Notes under the pieces: generated by a model
Database searches by the model: none
Told to the model about the DNA's origin: nothing
Seen by the model: only the letters and a program-made list of their open reading frames with translations
DNA from: Mytilus galloprovincialis
Lineage: Eukaryota > Mollusca > Bivalvia > Mytilida > Mytilidae
Reading direction: 5' to 3'
Assembly (NCBI RefSeq): GCF_965363235.1
Contig: NC_134843.1
Span: 86,895,795 to 86,959,794 of the forward strand
Length of the DNA stretch: 64,000 bases
In this document: positions 35,086 to 61,828 of the stretch, one piece after another
Position numbering within the stretch: position 1 is the first letter of the stretch
Layout of the letters: the number at the start of each line of letters is the position of its first letter
Position numbers and translations under genes: made by a program

Positions 35086-36080
35086 GTCAAACATATGCCA
35101 CCACGTCTGCTGGGTATTGATTGCTTTTTTTTAAATTGGATAGTAATACTTATGAAGGCCGTTGTTATGGTGGAATGTCAATACATTTTCATATGCTATT
35201 TGACCTAATAATGTGTTGTCATGATTTAATCATTGTAAATGGATTTTAACTGATAGTATTTCCAAAGCACTCGGTACACAATTGACTACAGGTAACTTTT
35301 TTGATTGTTATACCTTTTATAGTGTCATTCAAGAATATTGATAACGATAACAAGTCATACCGTGTTAGCATGGTTATTCGAAAACATGAAACTTAAAATG
35401 TCCACTGCGAGTTGAAATCACGTGATGCTTTTTTTATTCTGAATAAAACAATAAATTTTATATTATGAACCCCTCTAGTAGAGCAGGTCGATCTTGTTTT
35501 AACATGCAATTGATGACAAAAGCATGTCCACCAAATTGACTTAAAAACACAAAAACGTACGCATATATTAGAATTACAAAAGTTCCATCAGAAGCAATAA
35601 CACAAATTCATGGAATTGTTATAAAGTATAAGGATTTCGTGCGTATTTTTGGACTGAACGCTATTTAATTATCCATAGACATATACATATTACTTAGTAT
35701 TACGTGTCGGTCAGTTCTATCAAGATCAAAAATGGCTACTTAAAGGCTCTGCAGGAAGTGTCGTGAAATGCCAAACTTTGAAGTTCTGTAAATGTTGATA
35801 TCGACGTTCAAAGTCAAGGTAGCTGTCATTATGGTCTGGAAATTGAAGTGTGATAGTAAAAAAAGCCAATCCACTTTACTCAATAAAGTAGCCGAAAAAC
35901 ACATTAACACCGACCTAAACTGATTAGCACAACGATAACCACGATTGGTGAAACTTAAGCTGTGCTCTCTATCTTTGCAAACATTGAATATTCGTTATAT
36001 ATAAAAATGAATAATTTTCAAACCGCCTCTCTGACAACTTAAATTGTAATAGTTATCAAAGGTACCAGGGTGATAATTTA
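35086..36080. other. Intergenic DNA, nothing recognised
   Basis: No gene or confident repeat is seen in this stretch. Confidence 0.4.
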
Positions 36081-36128
36081 GTACGCCAAACGCGCGTTTC
36101 GTCTACATAAGACTCATCAGTGACCTGG
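36081..36128 (-). ncRNA. Type I hammerhead ribozyme, near complete, minus strand
   Basis: On the minus strand: stem I strand AGGTCA, CTGATGA, stem II GTC-TTATGTA-GAC, GAAA, a short stem III, cleavage triplet GTT and TGGCGTAC. GTT is a permitted NUH triplet. TGGC pairs with GTCA; the outer stem I pair is weaker than in the 28523 copy. The 3' flank (AAATTATCACCCTGGTACC) matches the copy at 10547. Confidence 0.8.
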
Positions 36129-37060
36129 GATAAGAAAATCATTAGTTTTTCGAAAAATTATAAGTTTTGTTAACAGGAAATTTATAAAAATGACCACATG
36201 ATTGATATTCATGTCAACACTGAAGTGCTGACTACTGGGCTGGTGATACCCTCGGAACGAAACGTCCAGATATGCAGGACTTTTTTCATTTTTTATCAAT
36301 AAATTACTTTTCACCATCGGTGTAATCGTAGTAAAAAATATCTAGGTCAATCATAGTTTCACCATTTATTCAACTAGATGCATTTTACTTGCGAATTTTT
36401 TCGGTTTTCTACGGATAACTTTAACTGCTTGTACACAGTATTTTGCTATAGTTATAGACCTGACACCAGTAATATAGGTGCTAGAGCATCCGGCAGCCTT
36501 CTCGAAAAATGTGATAAACTCGAACTAATACTATTGCATGCTCCACAAAGTTGTTTGCCCTTATAGTGAAAGTGGAAATCTTACTGTGATGCTGATTTGA
36601 TTTAAATCACAATTATGAGGTCATCCACGTCATAACAATTACTAAAGTAAATGGCGACGATACAAAAGTGGGATCTGGTTGGGAAATGTGCAAATGGGCC
36701 TCAACTACTCTTAGTATAAACATACCATACCGCTGGCAATTCGTATGTCCTACATACGCAAACGAAATCGTGAGGAAGTGAACAAAGCAGGCACTTGCAA
36801 AATAAGGAGAACCGAGAGTTGGGACTTTTCATTTAGACAGACAGATTTAATAGGGCAAACAAACATGTTGGAACATTATCGTATCATTCCTATTAACCGC
36901 ACACACCATAATGATGAAAGTGCACGCTAGTTTTTGCGAACGTCTATGCTCACACGCCATCTAACAGTAAAAGTAGGAGTGATTGTGTCTTTTAAAAATT
37001 TGCGGGAAAAAAGACCAATATCCAACCATAAAATCTATCACGAAACAGTTATAACCACAC
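36129..37060. other. Intergenic DNA, nothing recognised
   Basis: Small open frames only, with no recognisable domain. Confidence 0.4.
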
Positions 37061-37079
37061 TGAAGAAAAGTGCATCCTC

Positions 37080-38060
37080 AATACTAAAAAGGTAAACAAC
37101 AAAAGAACGGCCTTCTTCTCTAATGAGAAAGGTAGATATGCTAGATATACTTACTAGAAGTGGGATGAGATGATTGAAGCTGTTAATTTTCTCCTTAATA
37201 ATATTTATGTACGTTTCGGCAACAAAGATTATCGACAGGTTGTAGGTATCTCTATGGGCACTAAATGTGCCCTTTCATAGCAGACTTGTTTTAATACTGT
37301 TACGAATCACAGTTTATGTGACTAAACTCAGTAAAGACCCGTCGAAATTGCATTCAATAGATAAATTCAACAACACTTACCGTTATCTTGATGATGTTTT
37401 TTCGTTAAATAATCAAGAATTTTCTCAATATACTGCTGAAATTTACCCCAAGGAACTTACTTTATAAATCAAATCTACACGGTAATAACTGTCCTTTCCT
37501 AGATTTAGATATTTCGGTTTTAAACGGGAAACTCCCTATTGTTGATTTTCCATTTTTAGATGGTTATGTTCCTTTGGCACCATCTTACTGTTTTCATATT
37601 TCACAGCTCTTTCGCTATGCCAGTGTCTGTTGTGACGTTTTTGATTTTAACGAACTTAATCTATATATTACTGGTAAATCATCAAGCCAGGGATATCGTT
37701 ACCATAAATTACTTAAATAAAGGCAACAGTAGTATACCGCTGTTTAAAACCTTTACTAAATTTTTCCATAGATATAAGATTTGGTTTTGAAGTTTGTTTG
37801 TACCTGTAGAAAACTTATTTCAAACGGGATAGGACATTTTTACGGAAATGTTGTTTAACCGTGCCCGGAAATTAAGAAATGATTCTTGTAAACTTATCGC
37901 TCCTTTAAATAAACTTATTCTAAAAGGTTACCAATTCAACACTGTTATTAGATCATTGAATATTGTTTTTATTGGTATAAATATTGATTTTGTTATCAGT
38001 AAATTAAAAGCAAACTAAATACTACTAGTATGCTATTTACATATACACATTCATGGATAT
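37080..38060 (+). mobile_element. Degraded Penelope-like retroelement, second lineage
   Basis: Pieces of a reverse transcriptase occur in order: a GRYARYTY / EAVNFLLNNIYVRFGN block (about 37130-37220), VVGISMGTKCA, TYRYLDDVFSLNN with the catalytic YLDD (about 37376-37420), CPFLDLDISVLNGKLPIVDF and SQLFRYASVCCDV. The C-terminal block FNRARKLRNDSCKLIAPLNK follows (about 37855-37920). The sequence differs clearly from the copy at 6710-8490, so it is a distinct lineage. It is broken, with several disruptions. A short TTAGGG-like run lies in the following tail at about 38380. Confidence 0.75.
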
Positions 38061-38374
38061 TCGATCTGTCGATACCTGTATCTTGCCATTGCACAAGGTT
38101 ATGTTTTTTTCTGACTGTTTATGACGTCTTTACACTAAATCCATTGGATGTTGGATGGGTACGGATTGATAATTTAGTCTTAGATGCATGATTTTTATTA
38201 GTTGTTGGTGGTTTTGAACTATCTGTCAGTACTCTCAGATCTGTTCCTAGTGTCTTTTTGTTGTTTGGATGTACAAGTACCCGGCCACGTCCACTTGTAT
38301 TTTTGTCCATCTGAGTTGTCTTTTTCAACTGATTTTTATAGTTCGTTCTTATGTTGTACTGTTATACTACTGTC

Positions 38375-38715
38375 CCAAGTTAGGGTTAGGGTTGGGATCC
38401 CGATAACATGTTTAAACCCGCAACATTATGTATGTTTGTGCCTGTCCCAAGTCAGGAGCCTGTAATTCAGTGGTTGTTGTATGTTTATGTGTTACATATT
38501 TGTTTTTCGTTATTTTATTTTTTTATATGAATAAGACAGTAAGTTTATCGCGTTTGAATTGTTTTACATTGTCATTTCGGGGCCTTTTATAGCTGACTAT
38601 GCGGTATGTGCTTTGTTCATTGTTGAAGGTCGTACGGTGACCTATAGTTAATTTCTGTGTCATTTTGGTCTCTTGTAGAGAGTTGTCTCATTGGCAATCA
38701 GATCACATCTTCTTT
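38375..38715 (+). repeat. Dispersed 3'-tail repeat following the Penelope-like element
   Basis: Contains GTCCCAAGTCAGGAGCCTGT, CGGGGCCTTTTATAGCTGAC, and GAGAGTTGTCTCATTGGCAA, the fullest copy of the tail family in this window. It follows the degraded reverse-transcriptase region in the same orientation, so it may be that element's 3' part. This link is inferred. Confidence 0.65.
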
Positions 38716-39180
38716 TTTTATATTCTTAACAATTTCTAAAATAAAAATAGATTTCTCTGTTTCGAGAGGATATAACTGATATGAATTGCGTGTGTACAGT
38801 ATTTGTGATATAGATTACTTTGCCCTGGTTATGGAACTGACACCAGGAATATACTGCGATAAACTCATGTCCAATGATATCGATCATGTTACTACTCAAA
38901 ACTCTACAGACATTCGATCGTCACACGGACCTAAGATACCACGAATAGTTTACTGTCAATAAAATGGTAATAAATGAAAGGTCCAACCGCATATGTGACT
39001 ATCATGAAATGGTTAATAAATTCGAGGAAATATAAATTCAAGTGTCATAAATCTACAATCATATAAGTGGTCCCCATATGGTTTCAGTAATTATTACCTT
39101 AGCTGTAACTGGTAACTTTAAGGAGTTTTTGGTCTGCAATGCTCTTCAACTTTATTTGGCCTTTTTAACATTTTTGATTC

Positions 39181-39229
39181 GAGCGTCACTGATGAGTCTT
39201 TTGTAGACAAAACGCGCGTCTAGCTTTAA
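39181..39229 (+). ncRNA. Hammerhead ribozyme copy, core mutated
   Basis: Stem I strand GAGCGTCA, CTGATGA, stem II GTC-TTTTGTA-GAC, and CGCGCGTC are present. The GAAA box reads AAAA, losing a nucleotide known to be essential, and the stem I 3' strand is also altered. It should be inactive. Confidence 0.65.
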
Positions 39230-39469
39230 TATAAAACTTCAATGCTGGTATCTATGATGGGTTCATCTAGAATGTTTAGAGTATTAACAGCTGGTCATTT
39301 CCGCTGTATAGAATTCAAATCTTGAACATTAAAAAAACAACATTTAATTTGAGTAGTAGTAATTTGATACTCGGATATTTAAAAAAAAAAAAAAAAAAAA
39401 AGTAACAGTAATATACCGCTGTTCTAAAGTCAAAATTCGATTGGAGAAACTAAAACCGAGGGAAACACA

Positions 39470-39690
39470 TCAACTATTAGAGGAGAACAATGAAACAACA
39501 GAACACTGAAGTGAAACAAAAAAAATTAACATCATTGCAACATATATAGAAACGAACAATTAGATAACAACTATCATATTCTTGATTTAGTACAGGACAT
39601 TTTAAGAAAAAAATGTTGGGGTAAACCTGGTTTTTTTTTGTAGCTAGCCAAACCTCTGTACTTTATAGTTATGTTTAATATCGACTAAAA
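39470..39690 (+). repeat. Dispersed mussel-type repeat, diverged
   Basis: Recognised by AACAACTATCATATTCTTGA, TTAGTACAGG and GTAAACCTGGTTTTTT. It is preceded by an A run at 39381-39401. Confidence 0.5.
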
Positions 39691-39894
39691 TGACAATATT
39701 ACATGACGAAATATAACTAGAATGAATTAGATACGAATTTGCATGCCAAGCAACTGGACCCTGTCACTGATTTTCTATCATTATACTTGGAATTCAAGAT
39801 ATTAAAAACAATAAATTGCAGCATATAAAGCTTTCTTTTTTAGAGATTGCGTGTGGTTAATTGGTGGCGACAAGAAGCACGAACTTTATTAAAC

Positions 39895-41107
39895 ATGTCG
39901 CTCACCTTGGTCTATGTGCATAATAAACAATGGACACAGATTAATTCTTGACAAATTGTGTTTTGGTGATCATGATGTGTTTGTAGATCTTACTTTACTG
40001 AACATTCTTGTTGCTACAATTATATCTATCTATAATGAACTTAGCCCAGTAGTTAAAAAATGACTAAAAAGGGCAATAACTCCTTAAGGGGTCAATTGAC
40101 AATTTTGGTCATGCAGACTTATTTGTAAATCTTACTTTGCTGAACATTATTGGTGTTTACAGTTTATCTCTATCTATAATATTATCCAATATAATAACCA
40201 AAACCTGCAAAATTTCATTAAAATTACTAATTCTGGGGCAGCAACCCAACAACGGGTTGTCTGTTTTGTCTGAAAATTTCAGGGCAGATAGATCTTGACC
40301 TGATAAACAATTTAACCCCTGTTAGATTTGCTCTGAATGCTTTTGTTTCAGAGATATCAGCAAAAATCTACATTCACCCTATGTACTATTTTTAGCCATG
40401 GTGGCCATCTTGGTTTGTTTGCAGGGTCACCGGACACATTTTTAAAACAAGATACCCCAATGACGAGTGTGGCCATGTTTGGTTAAATTTGGCCAAGTAG
40501 TTTCATCAGAGAAGATTTTTTAAAAGAATACTAAAATTTTAGAAAAATGGTTTAAAATTGGCTATAAACGGCAATAACTCCTTAAGGGGTCAACTGAAAA
40601 TTTTGGTCATGTTGACTTATTTGTAGATCTTACTTTGCTGAACATTATTGCTGTTTACAGTTTATCTCTATCTATTATAATATTCAAGATAATAACCAAA
40701 AACTGCAAACTTTTCTTAAAATCACTAATTTAGGGGCAGCAACCCAACAACAGGTTGTCCGATTTGTCTGAAAATTTCAGGGCAGATAGATCTTGACCTA
40801 ATAGACAATTTTACCCCTTGTCAGATTTGCTCAAAATGCTTTGGTTTCAGAGTAATAAGCCAAAATCTACATTTTACCCCTCTGTACTATTTTTAGCCAT
40901 GGTGGCCATCTTGGTTAGTTGGCAGGGTCATGCCACACATTTTTTAAACTAGATACCCCAATGATGATTGTAGCCAAGTTTGGTCAAATTTGGCCCAGTA
41001 GTTTCAGAGGAGAATATTTTTGTAAAAGTTTACAGACGACGGACGACGGATGTCGGACGCCAAATGATGAGAAAAACTCACTTGACCTTTTAGGTCCGGT
41101 GAGCTAA
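39895..41107 (+). mobile_element. CTCACCTTGG...GGTGAGCT repeat element, copy 1 (5' shortened)
   Basis: Begins within TGTCGCTCACCTTGGTCTATG and ends GGTGAGCTAAAAA. It has two internal repeat units (each with GGCAATAACTCCTTAAGGGG, CTTTGCTGAACATTATTG, CAACCCAACAACRGGTTGTC and TTTAGCCATGGTGGCCATCT). The end is a hairpin of 12 pairs at 41077-41103. Compared with the copy at 45404, the start is missing. It has no coding capacity. The class is unknown; it is widespread in mollusc DNA as I recall. Confidence 0.7.
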
Positions 41108-41119
41108 AAAGTAGATGTT

Positions 41120-41310
41120 GTATAATTAGAAATGATTCAACTCTCCACAACAGACCAAATAACACAGAAATTTACAGCTACAGGTCACCATATGGCCTTC
41201 GACAATGAGCAAAGCACAAACCGCATATTCAGCTATAAAAGGCCCGGAAATCAAGAATTCAAACAAGAAAAACAAATATGTGACACAAGTCCGTATCTCT
41301 AATACCATAA
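41120..41310 (-). repeat. Dispersed 3'-tail repeat, minus strand
   Basis: Reverse complement contains GGAGAGTTGAATCATTTC, GAAGGCCATATGGTGACCTG and GGGCCTTTTATAGCTGAATA. It is the same family as 38375-38715. Confidence 0.65.
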
Positions 41311-42600
41311 GTAATAGGTCAACTATATTTGCTCATATGGAACATGACTATTATGTGATGTAAAACTTATCCTATTGATAAATTGGTAAATGTTAAGTTT
41401 TTATATTTTTTGGTTGGTTATAAGGACTGTAAATGTTCATGTTCGTCTGGCAGGTTTCATTAGACCTTGACTTTTTATGGTTCCATGAACAATGTTAGGT
41501 CTATGTGATACTTTGATTAAATTATTCATCTTACAGATCTTCAAAATAGATTCAAAATTACAAACATTAAAACAGTCGCTACATGTCAGTGTGTACACTC
41601 TTGTATAAATAATACATTGTATGTAGTATTTATTTTTACTGAAAAAACGCAAGTGAAGTTGTTTTACAATAACAGTAATATTTATGTTCAATTTCAATTG
41701 ATGGACAATGCTATTAAGATCCGTGTTAAAGTTGCTTTCATAAATTTGTGGTTTGAAAACGAAACAAAACTGGGTGATACACATAGACAAAACCGGATGA
41801 TTATGTAGTAAACAACACTGACCAAACCAGCCTCTTCCATTTTGACATGACCTATTTCTATCATTCAATACACAGACATACAAGTATTGAGGTACTCAAA
41901 GTGGCTAGTTTTGTAAACTTGGTGCCAATATCTTTCTTTTCATACCTTTGTTCCCTTACAATGTGTACATTTTAACGAGATATTAAAAAAAATTGTGGCA
42001 AGATGTACTCAATTCGTCATTTTGACATGCATTTTTACTTATTTCTCCCTTAATATAGAATGGTTGTAGACTATATAACACCTCACAATAGAAAATAGTT
42101 ATATATGTGTTCACATTAAGTGTGTCATTCTTTGATATCATAAAAATAACAAAAAAAATAAACAGAAATCAAACTTTTCTCTTGTCTATAAATGTACCGT
42201 CACTGTCCCGGATATTAGATAATGTTGAGTCCAAACATTTTTTGCTGGTGTGGTTTAGACAAGGTGAACTGGTCATGTTAAAACAACATACCAATTATCA
42301 AATCAATGTCTTTAAGAATGACAAAAAAATTGGAACACTGATTTTTTTTTTTAATTTTCTAAGTCTGAGGACCATAACTATGCACAAAATCATCAGACTA
42401 GAACAAAATTCAAACTTGATCTGTAATTTTTCATGATAAAACAATACGTCATAAATTAAAACAGGTCAAAATCATCATACCCTCCCCATTTTCTTTGCAT
42501 GGGTTAAAAAATCAGTTGAGTTCAAAGGCTAAAACCTAATTATTTAGACTTTGGAGTACTGTACACATGATCATTAAAAGGACATCTGTTGCCAATTAGT
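41311..42600. other. 3' flank of KLHDC4, nothing recognised
   Basis: Open frames on both strands are unconvincing (low complexity, no domains). No gene is called. Confidence 0.4.
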
Positions 42601-42783
42601 TCATCTTCAGTTATCCAACCCAACTTGTAGTGAGTGGTGTGATATTAATAAGCATTGCAAGTTTTCCTGCAGAAATGTGTTGGTTTACTATAGGTACTAA
42701 TACTTCCTCTATCAATAAAAACTGGCCAGCCATGATACAGCTAAGATCACCTAAAGTAGCAAAAATACCAATGAAAAAACAAC
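42600..42783 (+). repeat. Possible mollusc SINE-like fragment
   Basis: The series GTGTGATATTAATAAGCATT, TACTTCCTCTATCAATAAAA, ACTGGCCAGCCATGATACAG resembles a common mollusc dispersed repeat. This is a recollection-based call with low certainty. Confidence 0.35.
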
Positions 42784-42787
42784 TTAA

Positions 42788-43346
42788 GGGGGCTCGCGGG
42801 TCTAAATCATTTTTTTTAAATATAGGATTATGCTATTTTTTTCTATAAATAGACTTTATCCTATACTTAACGGAAAAATTAAATAAAAATATGGGGTCAC
42901 AATTCATTTAAGCTCCCAATCTGCCTTTGAAAGAAGCATGCATTTTTGTTAAGGTACTTTTTTGTTGTTAAACAAATAGGAGAAAAAAAGGTAAAATCAA
43001 AATAAAAAAAGAACTAAATTACAGAAATGGCTTAAATTTTACAATAGATTAGTTTAAGTAGTTCATTTGAAAAAAATAATAAAAAATATAGGTCACCGAT
43101 GAGTTAAAAAAGTTATTTCAATTTTTATGCCAAAAAATGGCATTTTTTTCACCAAAGGGAGATAATTTGGAGCTTTTTCAATGATCTAAACATTTAAAAA
43201 ATCATCTGGGGTCATAACGAATTGATTTTTTTGGTTGATTTTTGTACAGTATCATAAAGTAACAACTAATAGTGTAATAAATAAAATTTGTAATTGAAAA
43301 ACAAATGTTTCTATTTTTGCTGAATTTTTTGTACCCTCAAGCCTCC
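42788..43346. mobile_element. 559-bp MITE with TTAA target duplication (piggyBac-like)
   Basis: The ends GGGGGCTCGCGGGT and ACCCTCAAGCCTCC are inverted repeats (11 of 14 matching) and both are flanked by TTAA (42784-42787 and 43347-43350). TTAA duplications are characteristic of piggyBac elements. No transposase is present. It lies 3' of KLHDC4. Confidence 0.7.
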
Positions 43347-43973
43347 TTAACAAGAATCATATATACTCTATCCATCCCTTGCTTCTTATATACATATATA
43401 TATATATACGAGTCTAAATTGAAAACTACGTTCAAACCTATGATTACGTTGGATAAAAACCGCAATTTTTATACGTGTGCATGTAAAACAAATTTCGTTG
43501 TAGAAGGGTCTAAAAACAGCACAAACAACATTTTCCAAAAGACCAAAAAAGTGAAAAAGTATATTTAAACAAAGCGCATTTGACTAACAGGTCGAACAAC
43601 TGATGTTCTTTAACCCTGCTGACTGCCATTGGCGATTGCCAAATAAAATTGATCACGAGATGTAACAAAATGGATCTTAATATAAATTTAATACTAAACA
43701 GAAAACGATAAACTTGTGACCAAGATGTCATGCCACAAACACAAGGTGTCAATATTTTTTTTTGTACAACAGATCTAGATTTTGACAATATATGTCTCTT
43801 CAGTGATGTTAGGGATCGAAACGGTATTTGGAAGGTCATATAATTTACCCTCAATTTCAGATAGACTCTTGAATTTTAAGAGTCAATATAGGATGAACGG
43901 ATCATATAAACCAGAGGGAAATTATATATATATATATATAAATAAAACAAAAGCACAACTTGTGAAGGAATTT

Positions 43974-59472
<15,499 letters not shown>

Positions 59473-60094
59473 CTATAATAAAGATAATATATTATTGTTA
59501 TGATATTGTAATTATTGTATTTATTTATGTTGGCCTGATTTGTGTTGTGTGGCCTGATAGTTGTTTACAGAATAATCTTAGAACTGTGCAGTTTAGAAAT
59601 CACTGGAACAATTACAGAATGATTGGAACTTTCCAGAATGATCCTAATAAAAGATGCGTTATATAAACTTCTACATTTCACTAGAAACTTCTGTTGTAAC
59701 TTTCTAGGATGTTCCATTATAGACTGTTCTAGAATCTTCCATGACAACTATATATATACAGACACTAAATTTAAACTCTCACTCTTGGACTTAGACTTAG
59801 ACATCGATAGACATTAGTATTCACCGCATTTGGATTGACACATTAATTCTACAAACAACATCATACTGGATTGTGACCGTAGTAGTGAACGTAATATTCA
59901 GATTGGATTCCGAAAGATATTCGGATACAGACAAAGATAAAAGATTGGACTCATATTTTGACAGTTAAGTTGACAGTAATATTTGTGCAATACTTCTTGT
60001 AAACTTTTGTATAATAAATATTGTTAAATTTTATTATTGATTTGTGTCTTTTGTTGGCTACAATTTAAAGACGATTTCTGGCCGTAACAGAAAT

Positions 60095-60112
60095 TGGGGG
60101 CTCGTCCGGGAT
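60095..60112 (+). promoter_or_regulatory. Primer binding site, tRNA-Pro type
   Basis: TGGGGGCTCGTCCGGGAT, 18 bases, lies five bases after the inferred LTR end (...GTAACA). It is identical to the proline-tRNA primer site of murine leukaemia virus as I know it. Its position supports the LTR border. Confidence 0.8.
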
Positions 60113-60476
60113 CTGAAAATATCTTATTCAAAATTTGTTTAGTAATTTTTATTATAAATAGCCAACAAAATTCTACAAAATGGCATTTGATGCTGGTAAA
60201 TTTTTGAAAACGCCAGACCTGGAGGGGTTTGATAATTTAAAGAAAGAGGAATTAGTGTTGCTTGCAAAACATCTGAAATTAGATTTTAAAGTATCTATGA
60301 GAAAACAAATTATAAAAAATTTGGTTATAGACAAATTAGTTGACGCAAAAGTTTTAGGTTAAGAGGCTGTTGAACTTAAGGTCGAAAATATTGACGCCTT
60401 TAAATTAAAACAGCTTGAATTAGAACATGAACTCAAATTAAAAGAACTGGAAATGAAGGAGATGGAGAAAAGACAA

Positions 60477-61828
60477 GAGTGCACACACTGAAATGTCTCG
60501 CCTTCTTTACTAATCATTGATATTATGTTGATACTCCTAAATATAAAGCTTTATTACGACTGTCACATAAACTTAACATGAACCATGAAAATGAGGTCAA
60601 GGTCAGTTGAACCATATGCCAGGCAGACATGTACAGCTAACAATGCTTCCATACAACAAATATAGTTGACCTATTGTTTATAGTTCAAGAAAATAGACCA
60701 AAACACAAAAACTTAACACTGAACAATGAACCGTGAAAACCAGGTCAAGGTCAAATAAAACCTGCACAACTGACATATAGATCATAAAATATTTCCATAC
60801 ACCAAATATAGTTGATCTATGACATATAGTATTAGATAAAAAGACCAAAACTCAAAAACTTAACTTTGACCACTGAACCATGAAAATGAGGTCAAGGTCA
60901 GATGACATCTGCCCGCTAGACATGTACACCTTACAATCATTCCATACAACAAATATAGTAAACCTATTGCATAAAGTATGAGAAAAACAGACCAAAACAC
61001 AAAAACTTAACTATAACCACTGAACCATGAAAATGAGGTCAAGGTCAGATGACATCTGCCCGCTAGACATGTACACCTTACAATCATTCCATACAACAAA
61101 TATAGTAAACCTATTGCATAAAATATGAGAAAAACAGACCAAAACACAAAAACTTAACTATAACCACTGAACCATGAAAATGAGGTCAAGCCAAGGTCAG
61201 ATGACATCTGCCTGCTAGACATGTACACCTTACAATCATTCCATACAACAAATATAGTAAACCTATTGCATAAAGTATGAGAATAACAGACCAAAACACA
61301 AAAACTTAACTATAACCACTGAACCATGAAAAGGAGGTCAAGGTCAGATGACACCTGCCAGTTGGACATGTACACCTTACAGTCCTTCCATACACTGAAT
61401 ATACTAGACCTATTGCTTATAGTATCTGAGATATGGACTTGACCACCAAAACTTAACCTTGTTCACTGATCCATGAAATAAGGTCGAGGTCAAGTGAAAA
61501 CTGTCTGACGGGCGTGAGGACCTTGCAAGGTACGCACATACTAAATATAGTTATCCTATTACCTACAGTAAGAGAGAATTTAACATTACAAAAAATCTGA
61601 ACTTTTTTTTCAAGTGGTCACTGAACCATGAAAATGAGGTCAAGGACAATGGACATGTGACTGACGGAAACTTCGTAACATGAGGCATCTATATACAAAA
61701 TATGAAGCATCCAGGTCTTCCACCTTCTAAAATATATAGCTTTTAAGAAGTGAGCTAACACCGCCGATGCCGCCGCCGCCGGATCACTATCCCTATGTCG
61801 AGCTTTCTGCAACAAAAGTTGCAGGCTC
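60477..61828 (+). mobile_element. Tandem-repeat element nested in the Gypsy copy
   Basis: Starts GAGTGCACACACTGAAATGT and ends at a hairpin (61798-61831; arms GTCGAGC...CTGCAAC and GTTGCAG GCTCGAC). A possible 5-base duplication GACAA flanks it (60472-60476 and 61829-61833). It is made of about eight units of some 150 bases, each with ACCATGAAAATGAGGTCAAG, TGTACACCTTACA and ACAAATATAGT. It is younger than the Gypsy copy. Borders are approximate. Confidence 0.7.

Noticed and set aside
38376-38394. Telomere-like TTAGGGTTAGGG run
   Set aside because: Only about two and a half units, in a diverged repeat tail; too short for an interstitial telomere claim.
41437-41883. 148-codon minus-strand open frame
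   Set aside because: No recognisable domain; composition typical of chance frames in AT-rich DNA. A plus-strand frame overlaps it.
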